Of a stretch of DNA of 64,000 nt, positions 30,822-41,530 are shown one piece after another. The notes beneath the pieces were generated by a model, which saw only the letters and a program-made list of their open reading frames with translations, was not told the DNA's origin and did not search any database. Source of the stretch: Bathynomus jamesi (taxonomy: Eukaryota; Arthropoda; Malacostraca; Isopoda; Cirolanidae); NCBI GenBank assembly GCA_023014485.1, contig JAJOZX010005620.1, positions 213,501 through 277,500 of the forward strand, given 5' to 3'. Every line of letters begins with the position of its first letter. Position 1 is the stretch's first letter. Both the position numbers and the translations under genes were made by a program.

Positions 30822-33800
30822 GGGTCATTCTCTGTCAGATCAACCAGTGCCTAACACCCTCATCTCTCAGATTTTGCTGAAATTTGGTTTATAGGGAGTT
30901 TGTGGACCCTGAATCCATTTCTGAAATTATAAGGTCAATCCGACCAACGGTTCAAGAGATATGACTTCGGGAAATTTGAGGTCACTTGCGAGGTCACTAA
31001 CATTTGGCGACCCATAACTTGGGTAATAATGGTCACAATTATATAAAAGTGTATATATTTAGAATCAGAAAACGACAAGGAATCCAAATATGCAAGTTTT
31101 AGAACTCTAGGTTGAAAAATAAAAAGTTACACTGTAACCAAAATTTGAGGTCACGATTTGACCTCTCGGGTATCAAATGAGAAATTTTTTTTTAAATGTA
31201 AAAAATGAAGGCATAGGCATTGGCTATTAGAATCAGCAAAAAAAAGTTTGTTTATGTTAGTATTTTTCATGTAACTAACATATAAGTGAACACCATATTC
31301 ATAAGTTGTGCGTCAATTCTACCTATTTTTTCACACTTAAGCTCATAATTTGACCTATAGAAATTAAAATTACATTTTTTTATAGATATAAAAACAAAGG
31401 CAAAAAATGTAAAATTGTATTTCACTGCTAATCTACACTGGCAATAATAGTTATAATAGTGAAAAGGGAAGACCTACTTAGAGGATTCATGTGCTAGCCT
31501 AATACAATTTTTGCATGCTCGATGCTCTCATCAATTTCTTTTTGTGGAAAAATGTATTGAATTCTGCTGCCTCCTCTTAGGGTAGGACAACTCATTACAG
31601 TTAATATATGATGTCCTGGCACTGCACATGAATCCTTGTTTGATGGATAATAATATGCACTTGATCCTGATGACCCAGAGGGATGTAGAAAGTTCACAGT
31701 GAAATAATCAAACTCTTCACAATATTCCTCCACAATTCCATACCAAACTTGCATGTCATAAATGCAGCCAACATACTCTCCTGGTTTGACACATTTTAGG
31801 TTACCAAGCATTGCAGGTTCATTAGTAAAATGACTTTTCCTTATTCTTTTCTTTTCTCCAATGCCACTTGAAATGGGATACACCATCAGTTCTTCCTTGT
31901 TTAGGGGAACAAATCTATGATATTTCTGAGTTCCAGGAATAGCCCTACTATCCTTGAATCGATGTTCCAACCGTTCTTCTGCATCTTTCAAATCAGCTGT
32001 AGTTACAAAGAAAAAATTTATCTTCTTGCTCAAGTTTTCTTCACAAAACTGAAACATGTGTTCTGGTGTAAGAATTTGCCTCTGTAGTTCTCTGCAAACT
32101 GGCACGAGCAGTAGCTCTTTTCACTGTTCCTCCAATCCCATCACATGCATTTTTGCCATGGGATGTAGCAAAGAAGTGCCATTCACAAGACAGACCAAAA
32201 TCCTCTTCATGGTAACAGAGATTTGTGAAGTTGTATCTGTTCTTATATTGGCCAGCACATCCATCTGAGAAATAGTGCACCTTCTTCAATTGTGGGCATC
32301 TGAATTTAACATATGTCATAAGCTTCAATATGAATGAGTAAACCATTATAGTGTTGTGTTTTAGTGATGCAGATAAGAAACAGACACTAAAATGGCTAAG
32401 TTCCTGGTCTGCAGATGATCTATAATAGATGACAAAAGGGTGAACTGTACACTGTGAATTGTCCCAGTGAAACCCTTGGGCAGCATCCTGGACAATGAAA
32501 GAATAATTCTCAGAGAAATCACCTACTATAACTACCTCGCTCTGAGGTGGTAGTGTTTCTTTCAACTGCTTGAAGTACTGTGATTGTTGCTGAGCAACAA
32601 AGTGATGACGAACCATGCGGGATATTTTCATGCTTAGGGATGATAAGTATTCATGAAGTGGCTCCACCTTATCAACCATTGTACAACGGTCAACAGTCAC
32701 CCATTGCTTGTAAGATATTTCATTTGGAGCTGATTTCACACTGTCAAGTAACTCAAGAAAATCCAGGACACCCTCTTCTCTTGGCAATCATTGCAAAGTT
32801 GCATCATGCAAGTCTCTCTCTGTACTGCAGACACTGTAATCCATAAGATCCTGTATGAAAGACCTCTTTCTCCCAATGCAGCCAGCTGCAATTTTGGATT
32901 TTGATGGTATGTGCAGACACAGACAGAATGAGTCCCACCACTACCGGCAAGCACACAATATGATGACCGTAATTTTGCAAATGTGGAAAATCCTATTTTG
33001 GGATTCTTTTCATCATTTTTATATAGTTCAAACATCTCTCTTAAACTCCCGAGGACCAATCGTTTTGCACCTTCATTGCACCTTCAGCACTGATAACTTT
33101 CACGCAATCCTTTTGGCCAGGACACATACGACTAACCTCTTCTGACTCATAGAATCTTCTAACTATATCTTTGTGTTCTTCAGATATCACTTTTCCTTTG
33201 CTCATTAGTGGAATCTTCGGAAGGATTCCATGTTCTGATTTAAGTGAACGGCTTCTTTTCACCATGTATGTTGTAGTTTGAAAGAAACTAGCTGTTTTTT
33301 CAATTGTGTATGGTGAGAGTGTCAATATTTGTAGTTGTGATGGTGACATTTGCTCTCCAGGAATGACTGTTTCAATTCATTCATTAATTTGTCTAGATGT
33401 TTTTCAGATTTAGTTTCAGGTTTTGAAGTATCACTTACCTCCTCGGTAATTTGAACACCATAACTGAGTTCTAGCCTCTCCTTCAGGTGTTTCTGAGCAG
33501 ATGATAGCTTACCACAAGCCTTGCGCTTTTTCTGGCTTAATGACAGCCCTTCTGAAAAGAACAGAAAAAAAGGTTTCACACACCTGAATATTAGTAATTA
33601 AATATTAATTATAGTACCTTAAATGCTATATAATTGGCTATATAGTAGATCAAACAGACCTTGTAGTAAAGTATAAGTTATTATATTAATTTATTACTTA
33701 CTTTTTTTAACTGTGTTTGGTCCAGAAATGCTAGAACTGGTTCAACTGAAGTTGAAGGATTTCCTTTATCAAGCAATCACTGTCATTGTCCAGATCTTGA

Positions 33801-35118
33801 ATTGAAGAGATGTTACTCAAGCCACTGATAGATGATGATTCATTTGAATCCTGCTCAGACTCGTTGTTTTCAGTGGTACTAAGTATAGTGGGGTTTTTCA
33901 TTATCAGTGTCCAGCAGTTCACACACAACAATGAGTCTCTTTTCACTCTTCCAGCACATTTTTCAACAAGTACATCAGTCACTTTTCTAAGATTGATTGT
34001 TATGCGTTTCTTGTGTTTTTGAATAGGGTCCTGGCAGTATTTCAAGTGCCGAACCATTGTATTTTGATCTGTAAAGATATAGGATTTACAATTAGGTAAT
34101 ATATATTTTAGAAAATATATAGCTATACACACTTAATATTTTAGGCCTTGATAGTCTCTGAGGCTCATTAAAACACCATACCCACCAGCCACCACAGTGC
34201 TGGCTGGAACTGTACTAACCTGTAGACAAGGAATTTGCAACTATCTGTGTTGATTCTGCACTTAGACAAGTAGCAACATGTTTCAACAGGTTTGTTTAGG
34301 CTACATGTGAGCTTAGTCTTCCCCTTTCACTATTATAACTATTATTGCCAGTGTAGATTAGCAGTGAAATACAATTTTTATTAAATTCTTGGAGCTTGAG
34401 GTCAAATTGATAGCTAAGATATAAAAATTCCTTGAAATGACAAGCAATTTATAAATATGGTGTTCACTTATAAGTTAGTTACATGAAAAGTACCAACATA
34501 AACAAACTTTTTATGATTGTTTCTATTAGTCAAGAACTCTGACTTTGTTTTTTATATCTATAAAAAATGTAATTTTAATTTCTATAGGTCAAATTATGAG
34601 CTTAAGTGTGAAAAAATAGGTAGAATTGACGCACAACTTATGAATATGGTGTTCACTTATAGTTACATGAAAAATACTAACAAACAAACTTTTTTTTTGC
34701 TGATTCTAATAGCCAATGCCTATGCCTTCATTTTTACATTTAAAAAAATTCTCATTTGATACCCCAGAGGTCAAATCGTGACCTCAAATTTTGGTTACAG
34801 TGTAACTTTTTTATTTTTTAACCTAGAGTTCTAAAACTTGCATATTTGGATTCCTTGTCGTTTTCTTATTCTAAATATATATACTTTTATATAATTATGA
34901 CAATTATTACCCAAGTTATGGCTCGCCAATGTTAGTAACCTCGCGAGTGACCTCAAATTGCCCGAGGTCATATCTCTTGAACCGTTGGTCGGATTGACCT
35001 TATAATTTCAGAAATGGATTCAGGCTCACAAACTCCCTATAACCAAATTTCAGCAAAATATGAGAGATGAGGGTGTTAATTTCAATTTTTTTTTGGTTGA
35101 TCTGACAGAGAATGACCC
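30822..35118 (-). mobile_element. Sola-like DNA transposon, copy B, near full length
   Basis: Termini GGGTCATTCTCTGTCAGATC and inverse are the same as copy A. Perfect 4-bp duplications AATA flank it (30818-30821, 35119-35122). The terminal inverted repeats extend several hundred bases (about 30822-31460 and 34300-35118). Coding is on the minus strand. It is 4297 bp, about 1.2 kb longer than copy A because copy A lost the middle. It inserted into exon 2 of the hAT-like gene. Confidence 0.8.
31494..34132 (-). pseudogene. Sola-like transposase, copy B, probably intron-bearing
   Basis: In order on the minus strand: 34132-33731 (VRHLKYC, then a Cys-containing stretch DSLLCVNCW and an acidic Ser-rich tail); 33579-33322 (basic KKRKACGKLSSAQKHL); 33349-33041 (GILPKIPLMSKGKVISEEHK and RMCPGQKDCVKV). 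Then 33059-32736 (MVLGSLREMFELYKNDE, IGFSTFAKLR, then SVCVCTYHQNPKL, a C-x-C-x2-H motif) and 32787-32041 (VVIVGDFSENY, YFSDGCAGQYKN, ATSHGKNACDGIGG), and 32105-31494 (C-terminal part). The acids in DFSEN, FSDG and DGIGG are candidate catalytic residues. Gaps between the first pieces have AG/GT-like edges, so some are introns; overlaps near 33060, 32760 and 32060 are frameshifts. Confidence 0.7.
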
Positions 35119-36172
35119 AATACTCCCTTGAAGAGACCTGGAGCGTACCATCATGCAAGATGGATGGCAAAAGGAATTTATGCATTTAAGCTTTTTCTTC
35201 TCCAAAATCAATTTATGACGACTAAAAAAGAACTTGATGCAATAACAGAAATTTGTTTATTTGTTGCATTGGTATACGCAAAATCTTGGGCAAAAGCTTC
35301 TCAACCAGGGGAAGCCCCAAATGTTGATCTTAAATTTTTGCAAGATCTTGCAATAATGGAGGAAAATTCTTTGATATCAAGTGTTATCAAGCAAGCCCAA
35401 AATGCCATTAAACAACATCTGTGTACCTCTCAGAAACACTTGTTGGATTAAGCTTCTTTGACAAAAGCATATCCCTTGAAGAAAAGGAGCAAATGCGAAA
35501 TAATATCAAAATGCCTCCAAGAAATAAGGGACTGAAACATTTAGAAGCAAAGGTAAACCCTAGCTTCTTTTAAAGAAAAAAGGATTTCTGATTTTGTTAC
35601 TGCAAGGACTAAATCTCTTTGATGCTCTACATCTCAATTCTCTCTTCACTGAAAATTCTGCATCAACATGGGGAATAGATCCTGAGTACCAAAGAGGCTG
35701 TGCTAGAGTTTGTGCCCTTAGAGTGACAAATGACACAGATGAGCGGGGTATTGCATTGATTGAAAAATTTAATCAAGCAGTGCAACTAAAGAAGAGGACA
35801 AACAATACCTGCTCAAAACAGTTTTCAAGAATCGTAAAGAATTTCCAACAAAAAATAAAGCAGAACTTATGAAAATGAGGAAAAACTAATTTTTTCAGCA
35901 TTAAAAGGAAAAGTGCAATTTTCTCGGGACCCCTAAAACTTGATGTAGAGGTTTCAAATTTTGTAATTTGATTAAGGTAAGCAAAAGGAATAACATTACT
36001 CATGTGGAACAAAGATTTTTAAACCTTCATTTTTTTTTGGTCCACACTAATAAATATATATATATATATATATATATATCAAAGCTATTGACTTCTCCTT
36101 AGGGAACCGGAGCTTACAGATGAAAAGAAGGATCAACACAACGGCAAACATTTTCATTTATTTGTACATCAG

Positions 36173-36202
36173 ACGTTTCGACAAATCTTTTGTCATCATC
36201 AG
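36173..36202 (-). ncRNA. Hammerhead-ribozyme-like core, left Penelope arm
   Basis: On the minus strand the sequence is CTGATGA, T, a 6-bp hairpin (GACAAA/TTTGTC with loop AGA), then GAAAC and GTC. These are the conserved core elements in the right order. Stem III is reduced to a C-G pair or less, so activity is doubtful. Hammerhead motifs in Penelope termini are established. Confidence 0.5.
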
Positions 36203-36732
36203 TGAGTTAAGTCTTAAAACCTTAAAACAAAATTGAAAAGTGAAAGTTACATCAATACAATATAAGACCATTAAAATTAAAACCTTAAAGCAAAATGAAA
36301 ATTGCATCAATACAAAATTAAAACATTTAAATTTCATCACTATAAAAACTAAAATTAAATTAAATTTCATCACTATAAAAACTAAAATTAAATTACCTCA
36401 ATAGGTAAATACACAATGTTTACATCCACCTCCATACTTGGCAAAGTCTAAGAGACCACTAGGTGGTCAGGGGATTAGAAAGGGTATATCTGTGAAACAC
36501 GGTTGGTTGTCAAAAGAGTCTTAATTTGTAGGATGAGCTATTATTATTAAGGGAGGGTTTTTCTATAGATGTACAAAGATTCTAAAATTCGGAGTTCTGT
36601 AAGGTTATTGGATCTAGTTAAAATTTCAAACTGAGTTTTGTGAAGGGGATGGTCGTTTTCATTACTGTGGTTTCTAATTGCGGATTGTGGAGGGCTACTG
36701 AGGGGACGGTTGGTACGGACTGACAAGCCCAA

Positions 36733-37140
36733 ATGTTGAGAAAGGCGCACCTCCAGTTGGAGTTGAGTGCTGTCAACCCACTTAAATTATCAAATTTTTT
36801 AAAGTTCAAAGATGAATTCCCCAAAACTGTATGCCCCAATGTTGTTTACAAATACACGTGCGACAGCTGTAAGGCTGCGTATATTGGCAGCACTCAACTC
36901 CAACTGGAGGTGCGCCTTTCTCAACATTTGGGCTTGTCAGTCCGTACCAACCGTCCCCTCAGTAGCCCTCCACAATCCGCAATTAGAAACCACAGTAATG
37001 AAAACGACCATCCCCTTCACAAAACTCAGTTTGAAATTTTAACTAGATCCAATAACCTTACAGAACTCCGAATTTTAGAATCTTTGTACATCTATAGAAA
37101 CAACCCTCCCTTAATAATAATAGCTCATCCTACAAATTAA
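36733..37140 (+). pseudogene. Penelope-like GIY-YIG endonuclease C-terminal part
   Basis: The frame reads VYKYTCDSCKAAYIGSTQLQ, the GIY-YIG core with the preceding C-x2-C of Penelope proteins. LSQHLGLSVRTNRPLSSPPQ, SAIRNHSNENDHPL, FEILTRSNNLTELRILESLY and NNPPLIIIAHPTN follow. This is the endonuclease that nicks target DNA. The reverse transcriptase upstream is absent; the first 20 residues come from the inverted arm rather than from Penelope coding, so the ATG is fortuitous. The inverse arm carries the second half of the same frame on the minus strand (36547-36750). Confidence 0.85.
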
Positions 37141-37459
37141 GACTCTTTTGACAACCAACCGTGTTTCACAGATATACCCTTTCTAATCCCCTGACCACCT
37201 AGTGGTCTCTTAGACTTTGCCAAGTATGGAGGTGGATGTAAACATTGTGTATTTACCTATTGAGGTAATTTAATTTTAGTTTTTATAGTGATGAAATTTA
37301 ATTTAATTTTAGTTTTTATAGTGATGAAATTTAAATGTTTTAATTTTGTATTGATGCAATTTTCATTTTGCTTTAAGGTTTTAATTTTAATGGTCTTAAT
37401 ATTGTATTGATGTAACTTTCACTTTTCAATTTTGTTTTAAGGTTTTAAGACTTAACTCA

Positions 37460-37490
37460 CTGATGATGACAAAAGATTTGTCGAAACGTC
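37460..37490 (+). ncRNA. Hammerhead-ribozyme-like core, right Penelope arm
   Basis: The sequence CTGATGA (37460-37466), the GACAAA/TTTGTC hairpin, GAAAC (37483-37487) and GTC is identical to the inverse motif at 36173-36202. The two copies face away from the shared centre. Confidence 0.5.
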
Positions 37491-37569
37491 TGATGTACAA
37501 ATAAATGAAAATGTTTGCCGTTGTGTTGATCCTTCTTTTCATATATAATATATATATATATATATATAT

Positions 37570-38061
37570 AAGGGGCAATGCCAGACTTTTCACATAGGTC
37601 AGGCACAAGCATTATGGGCTTGATATGACTTCGATAGAATTCATATTAATGAATATGTAAATTTTGTTTTTTAAATAATTTTGCTTTTGTTTTCAAAAAT
37701 TACTTAAAGCCTACTAACTCAATAAATTGTTTAATAATACTGAGTAACAAAATTTGAAAAATTTTCTGTTTATTATGATTTTTCTGTCATTTCTTAATGA
37801 TTTCAGGGCGTGGATTCCAAAAATTATATTGGTTTTGCTCTATCATCAACTGTTTCAAAAATATAGGTTCTCACACTTTTTATATGGCAAAGTATATAAA
37901 GAAGGTTAACAAATATTTTCTGAAAATAAAAACACTATTGGAAATTAATGTTTATTGAGCCAAGATTGTTTGACAAGCCCAAAATGGTGCAAAGGGATAA
38001 TATATATCATGAGGAGAACCGATAAGATAATTAATAAGCCTCATTATGCAGTGTGCATTCC
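37570..38061. other. AT-rich, no recognised feature
   Basis: Only short frames and no repeat or RNA motif were seen between the Penelope pair and the gene relic to its right. Confidence 0.5.
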
Positions 38062-39849
38062 TTAAAAATGCACTGAAGAACGCGACTTCAGCGTATGAAC
38101 ATTCTTATCCTTTCTGATCAGTGACCATACATAGTCTCCCATCATGGAAGCATCGCAATGGCCCTGGTACCTTTTCTCCATCGTTTGAATATCTTGATGG
38201 AATCTTTCGCCATGTTCTTCATTCACATCCCCCAGGTTATCACAAAAAAAGTCTAGATGTGAATGCAGATAGTGTAATTTTAAAGACATATGGCACCCCA
38301 TTTTGCCATAGCACTTAATCAAGTTTGACACTAACTCCTTATAGTTTGGTGCTTTATGGTTGCCTAAAAACCCACGAACCACATCACGGAAAGCACACCA
38401 AGCCTCTTTTTTGATCGGAGTCATCTTGGCTTCAAGGTTCTTTGAATTCAACAGCACCTTGACTTGTGGTCCTACAAAGATGCCAGCCTTGACTTTGGCC
38501 TCAGAGTTTAGGGAACATGACCCGAATCTGTTTGAAAACTTCCCCTCCAAAATCTAACGCAGTTACAAACTGCTTAATTAGACCCAACTTAATATGGAGA
38601 GGTGGTAGCAGAACTATGTCAGGCTTCACAAGAGGTTCCCTGAGTACATTGTACTTTCCTGGTTGCAGTCCTTCACGTGGAAGCCACTGAACTGTTTTAT
38701 AATGCTCAGTTGAAGCCCTGCTATCCCACAGGCAAAAAAAACATGAATATTTAGTAAACCCTCCTTGTAAACCTAACAGGAAACCAATCACTTTGAAATC
38801 ACCACACACGTCCCAGTTATATTGTTCATACCTGATTTGAGTGAGCAGTTGTTTGACATTTTCACAGTCCTCTTTCATTTGAACAGAATGTGCAACTGGT
38901 ATAGATGGATATTTGTTCCCATTGTGGAGTAGAACAGCTTTTAAACTCCGAGTTGAACTGTCAATAAACAGGCGCCACTCTGAAGGTATATGTGTTAACC
39001 CAATAGCTGTGAATAGACCATTAACCTCGCTGCAATAACAGAGAGAGCCATTGCCATCGTAGAACCTTGCAAACTCTTCATGCCACTTTCAGTATACAGT
39101 GCTCTTGCAGTCTTCTCCAAGCAAATTAAATTCCACTCTGAGTCTGGAGGTCAAAAGCTCAGACCCTGATTTTGTCAGACCCAAATCTCTAAGTCATCCA
39201 ATTCCCTCTGATTTGGAAAGTGAGGGTTTGTACTGAAAGTTACTGTATATTCTTCATCATGACTGTCCTCACCAGCCTACATCTCAGATGAGCTAGCTGC
39301 ATCCTCATTTTCAACCTGCAAAGTAAAGAAACAAAATATAGGCATAGTTATACAGTATATGTAGAAGAGCATCAGCACTAAGAAAAATCGACACATAATG
39401 ACCCACAGTCTGTAAATACAGAAGGTAAAGTAATGGATAGATACCTGTTCTGGTGGACGTGGTATTGGAAGACCTTCGCCATGTGGTACAGGAGCTATGG
39501 ATGACGCTATGCTTGGATACTGAAGAGTCTGCCTTCCTTTAACTTTCCTGTACTTAGAAACAAATACCATGCAGTAGTAGCAATCGTCGTGGTGGCTCTT
39601 TGGTTCTCTCCATATTCTGGGTACTGCAAATGGTATTGCCTTGCGTACTCCCCGCAGCCACCCTTCAAGTGTGGAGCAGCAGCTTCCACAGATCACATGG
39701 GGTGCCCAGGGCTTATCTTGGTCACCCATAGGCATACCAAAATAGAGCTGATACGCGATCCAGAACTTGGTGCCTATGTAATACCCACAAATGTAGCAGA
39801 ATATATCTGGCGAGTATTTACAAGCACTAGTTGCCACTCTCTTTACCAA
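38062..39849 (-). pseudogene. Unclassified transposon-like gene, two exons, copy 1
   Basis: Exon 1 (39849-39445) begins MVKRVATSACKYSPDIFCYI. It holds CYICG, WAPHVICGSCC and REPKSHHDDCYYC, three Cys pairs suggesting zinc binding. A GT-AG intron (39444-39317) follows. Exon 2 shows EWRLFIDSSTRSLKAVLLHN, CGDFKVIGFLLGLQGGFTKY, LLPPLHIKLGLIKQF, GIFVGPQVKVLL and LGDVNEEHGERFHQDIQTME, ending at 38062. I know this protein as one found in very many copies in arthropod and cnidarian genomes, usually unnamed; that abundance suggests a mobile origin. A TAG near 39271, a frame change near 39200, a TAG near 39100 and another near 38550 make it a relic. Flanking inverted repeats were not identified. Confidence 0.65.
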
Positions 39850-39862
39850 ACTACTACATTAA

Positions 39863-40419
39863 TCATAACCTGCAGATATAGAGAGAAGAGTTATTAAATC
39901 TACAACAGATTACAGATTCCAGAAAAAAGATGTATTCACAACACCGAAATAATGTTTGCAATAAAAAAGGATCGATAACACTCAAATCATCAGCACAGAA
40001 ACACACTACCTCAGTGCTGGTAACCATCGGACAAACAACCTGCTTTCTTTGTGTATTCACACTTACTGACTTCTCAGACTCTGCACACTTCTTTATATAG
40101 CACAGTGGAAGTTTTGGGCAATTTCTAGAGCAAAAAACTGTCAACGAACATCCGGATTGTTCTTAACAATTCCTGATTATTCTGATATTGCTGCGCCCAT
40201 AATAGCATTATAATGGTAAAACATGAAAAATGGATTATCTCAAACTATTGATGATACACACAAACCAAGGCCAGATTTGGACTCAGCACCCACAAATGCA
40301 TATAAAAACAAAAAATTCTATATAAACAGAATCAGTGTTACACAGTGTAATTATAACTTACTTGTATTTTATTAGGTCCTTAGAGAATGTTTTCATCATA
40401 TTTAATCTACCATGAGTCA
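39863..40419. other. Upstream region of the preceding relic, no coding recognised
   Basis: A minus-strand frame at 39863-40144 has no recognisable domain and is not conserved in pattern; it may be 5' leader. The rest is AT-rich with no feature seen. Confidence 0.4.
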
Positions 40420-40439
40420 TTATACATAAACTCCAACCT

Positions 40440-40830
40440 CCTCAGTTTCAATGCAAATTCTTCAATGACTTTGTCATGTAGAATCTTTTGCCTCTGCAGG
40501 GAAACCACAATTTCTTTCTCTATTGCAATTCTTGCTAAACATACTAGTTAGTCTTTCCTGACCAGTTCTGTTCCTTAGATACGTCTTAATTCGATTTAAT
40601 GTTGAAAAACTTCTCTGTGGATGCACTGCTCACTGGTATAGTTAAAATCAATCTAAACAGTTTTGCAGATTCACTAAAAGCTTTTTCTAAATCTAAGTCA
40701 ATGCATAATTTTAGCAATTCTTTGACATTTTTACAGGCAGTAAAATTAGGATCTTTATAAATGTACTTCAATGTAAATGGGTATCTAAGGTAGAGTAAAA
40801 AAGAAAAAAAAAAAACAAAGCACAAAAGAA
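40440..40830 (-). pseudogene. hAT transposase C-terminal dimerisation relic
   Basis: On the minus strand the frame at 40586-40825 reads LEKAFSESAKLFRLILTIPV and SSASTEKFFNIKSN, matching the hAT dimerisation region, whose consensus IPVSSAS-x-ER-x-FS holds the catalytic Glu (here SSASTEKFF). Coding continues in other frames to about 40440 with decayed residues. No N-terminal or core piece of the same hAT lies adjacent, so it is a 3' fragment. Confidence 0.8.
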
Positions 40831-41384
40831 AAAAAATTCAAATGCATTGAAATGAATATGACGGTCCCTGAGGTAACTGACAATGAGGAGTCATGGGCAA
40901 TTCATAGTTGCCACATCTCTATTTTCACTCAAACAGCTTTCTGAGGATGAGATTTGGCACTTAGAAATATGCCTGACTTGTAAACTGAAAAACTTGCTTT
41001 TCTCTTTGAAAAAATATTGACAAAATTATATACTTATCTGATTGTTTTGACAGATGCTATACTGTTAATTTTAAATTACATTAAATTTCATAAAAGTTTC
41101 ATTTTTTCATAAGTGCGATGCAAGGCATCGGAAATGATGTCCAACCTGGCTTTGTGGCTTAATGCGCTCAGGCGTCATAAAACAAGTCTGACTTTGCCCA
41201 AAGAAGAGGCGCATGGAGAGAAGAAAAAAATGTGGCATTCTAAAATTTATATTGCTCTAATAAAGTGACCATAATAAATAGATCTTTGACATACACAAAT
41301 TTAAAATTTACATGACCAGGAAATTAAATTTATTTTTCTTTTAAAGTTAGGTCAGGCTGAGCCTGACCTGCCTGACCCCGCTGT

Positions 41385-41387
<3 letters not shown>
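40831..41387. other. No recognised gene
   Basis: AT-rich sequence. Near 41160-41210 there is CTTTGTGGCTTAATGCGCTC, faintly A-box-like, but no B box follows at the right distance. Confidence 0.4.
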
Positions 41388-41460
<73 letters not shown>

Positions 41461-41492
41461 CACACACATATATATATACATATATAACATAC

Positions 41493-41528
<36 letters not shown>
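41388..41528. repeat. TA/CA microsatellite
   Basis: Runs of TA with short CACACA interruptions lie immediately left of the GC-rich hAT-like element. Translations through this run on the minus strand are artefacts. Confidence 0.95.

Positions 41529-41529
<1 letters not shown>

Positions 41530-41530
<1 letters not shown>

Larger units (their letters stand above)
30263..35900 (+). pseudogene. hAT-like family transposase, exon 2, interrupted by the Sola-like element
   Basis: The exon starts after TTTTTCTTGCAG at 30262. It reads GRTERIAMLVSGNGGEKLL, then IIGLSFDTTASNTRIHAGAC (proposed second catalytic Asp), KIEQELGKELLYLACRHHIYEI (a C-x-H-H motif) and IFKRFKTQWDF. A frame change occurs near 30690. 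Coding is broken at 30821 by the Sola-like element and continues at 35123 with LKRPGAYHHARWMAKGIYAF and SWAKASQPGEAPNVDLKFL. After more lesions it ends in TNDTDERGIALIEKFNQ (proposed third acid in ERG; about 35725-35780). All blocks align in order with the 41.5-kb copy. Confidence 0.75.
28091..36049 (+). mobile_element. AT-rich hAT-like element with TAGTGTG termini, split by a Sola-like insertion
   Basis: The left end is TAGTGTGGACCAAAATGGGG and the right end the inverse, CCAAAAAAAA-like GGTCCACACTA. Flanks are ATATAATT and ATAAATAT, a decayed or coincidental 8-bp match. It abuts the Tc1 element at 28082. Without the Sola-like copy B (30822-35118 plus one duplication) it is about 3.66 kb. It contains one long split gene related to those at 24.4 and 41.5 kb. 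The closing GGTCC/GGACC of the inverted repeat is also present in the 41.5-kb element. Confidence 0.75.
36118..37545. mobile_element. Inverted pair of Penelope-like element ends
   Basis: About 655 bp at 36118-36772 is the near-exact inverse of 36887-37545, with about 115 bp between. Each arm holds the C-terminal GIY-YIG coding region, an AT-rich tail with ATGAAATTTAA repeats, and a hammerhead-like motif. Penelope-like elements are often found as partial inverted or tandem copies. A TA run sits on each side (36050-36080, 37545-37570). The arms keep few differences, so the inversion is young. Confidence 0.85.

Noticed and set aside
41150..41215. SINE or tRNA
   Set aside because: A weak A-box-like motif only; no B box or fold.
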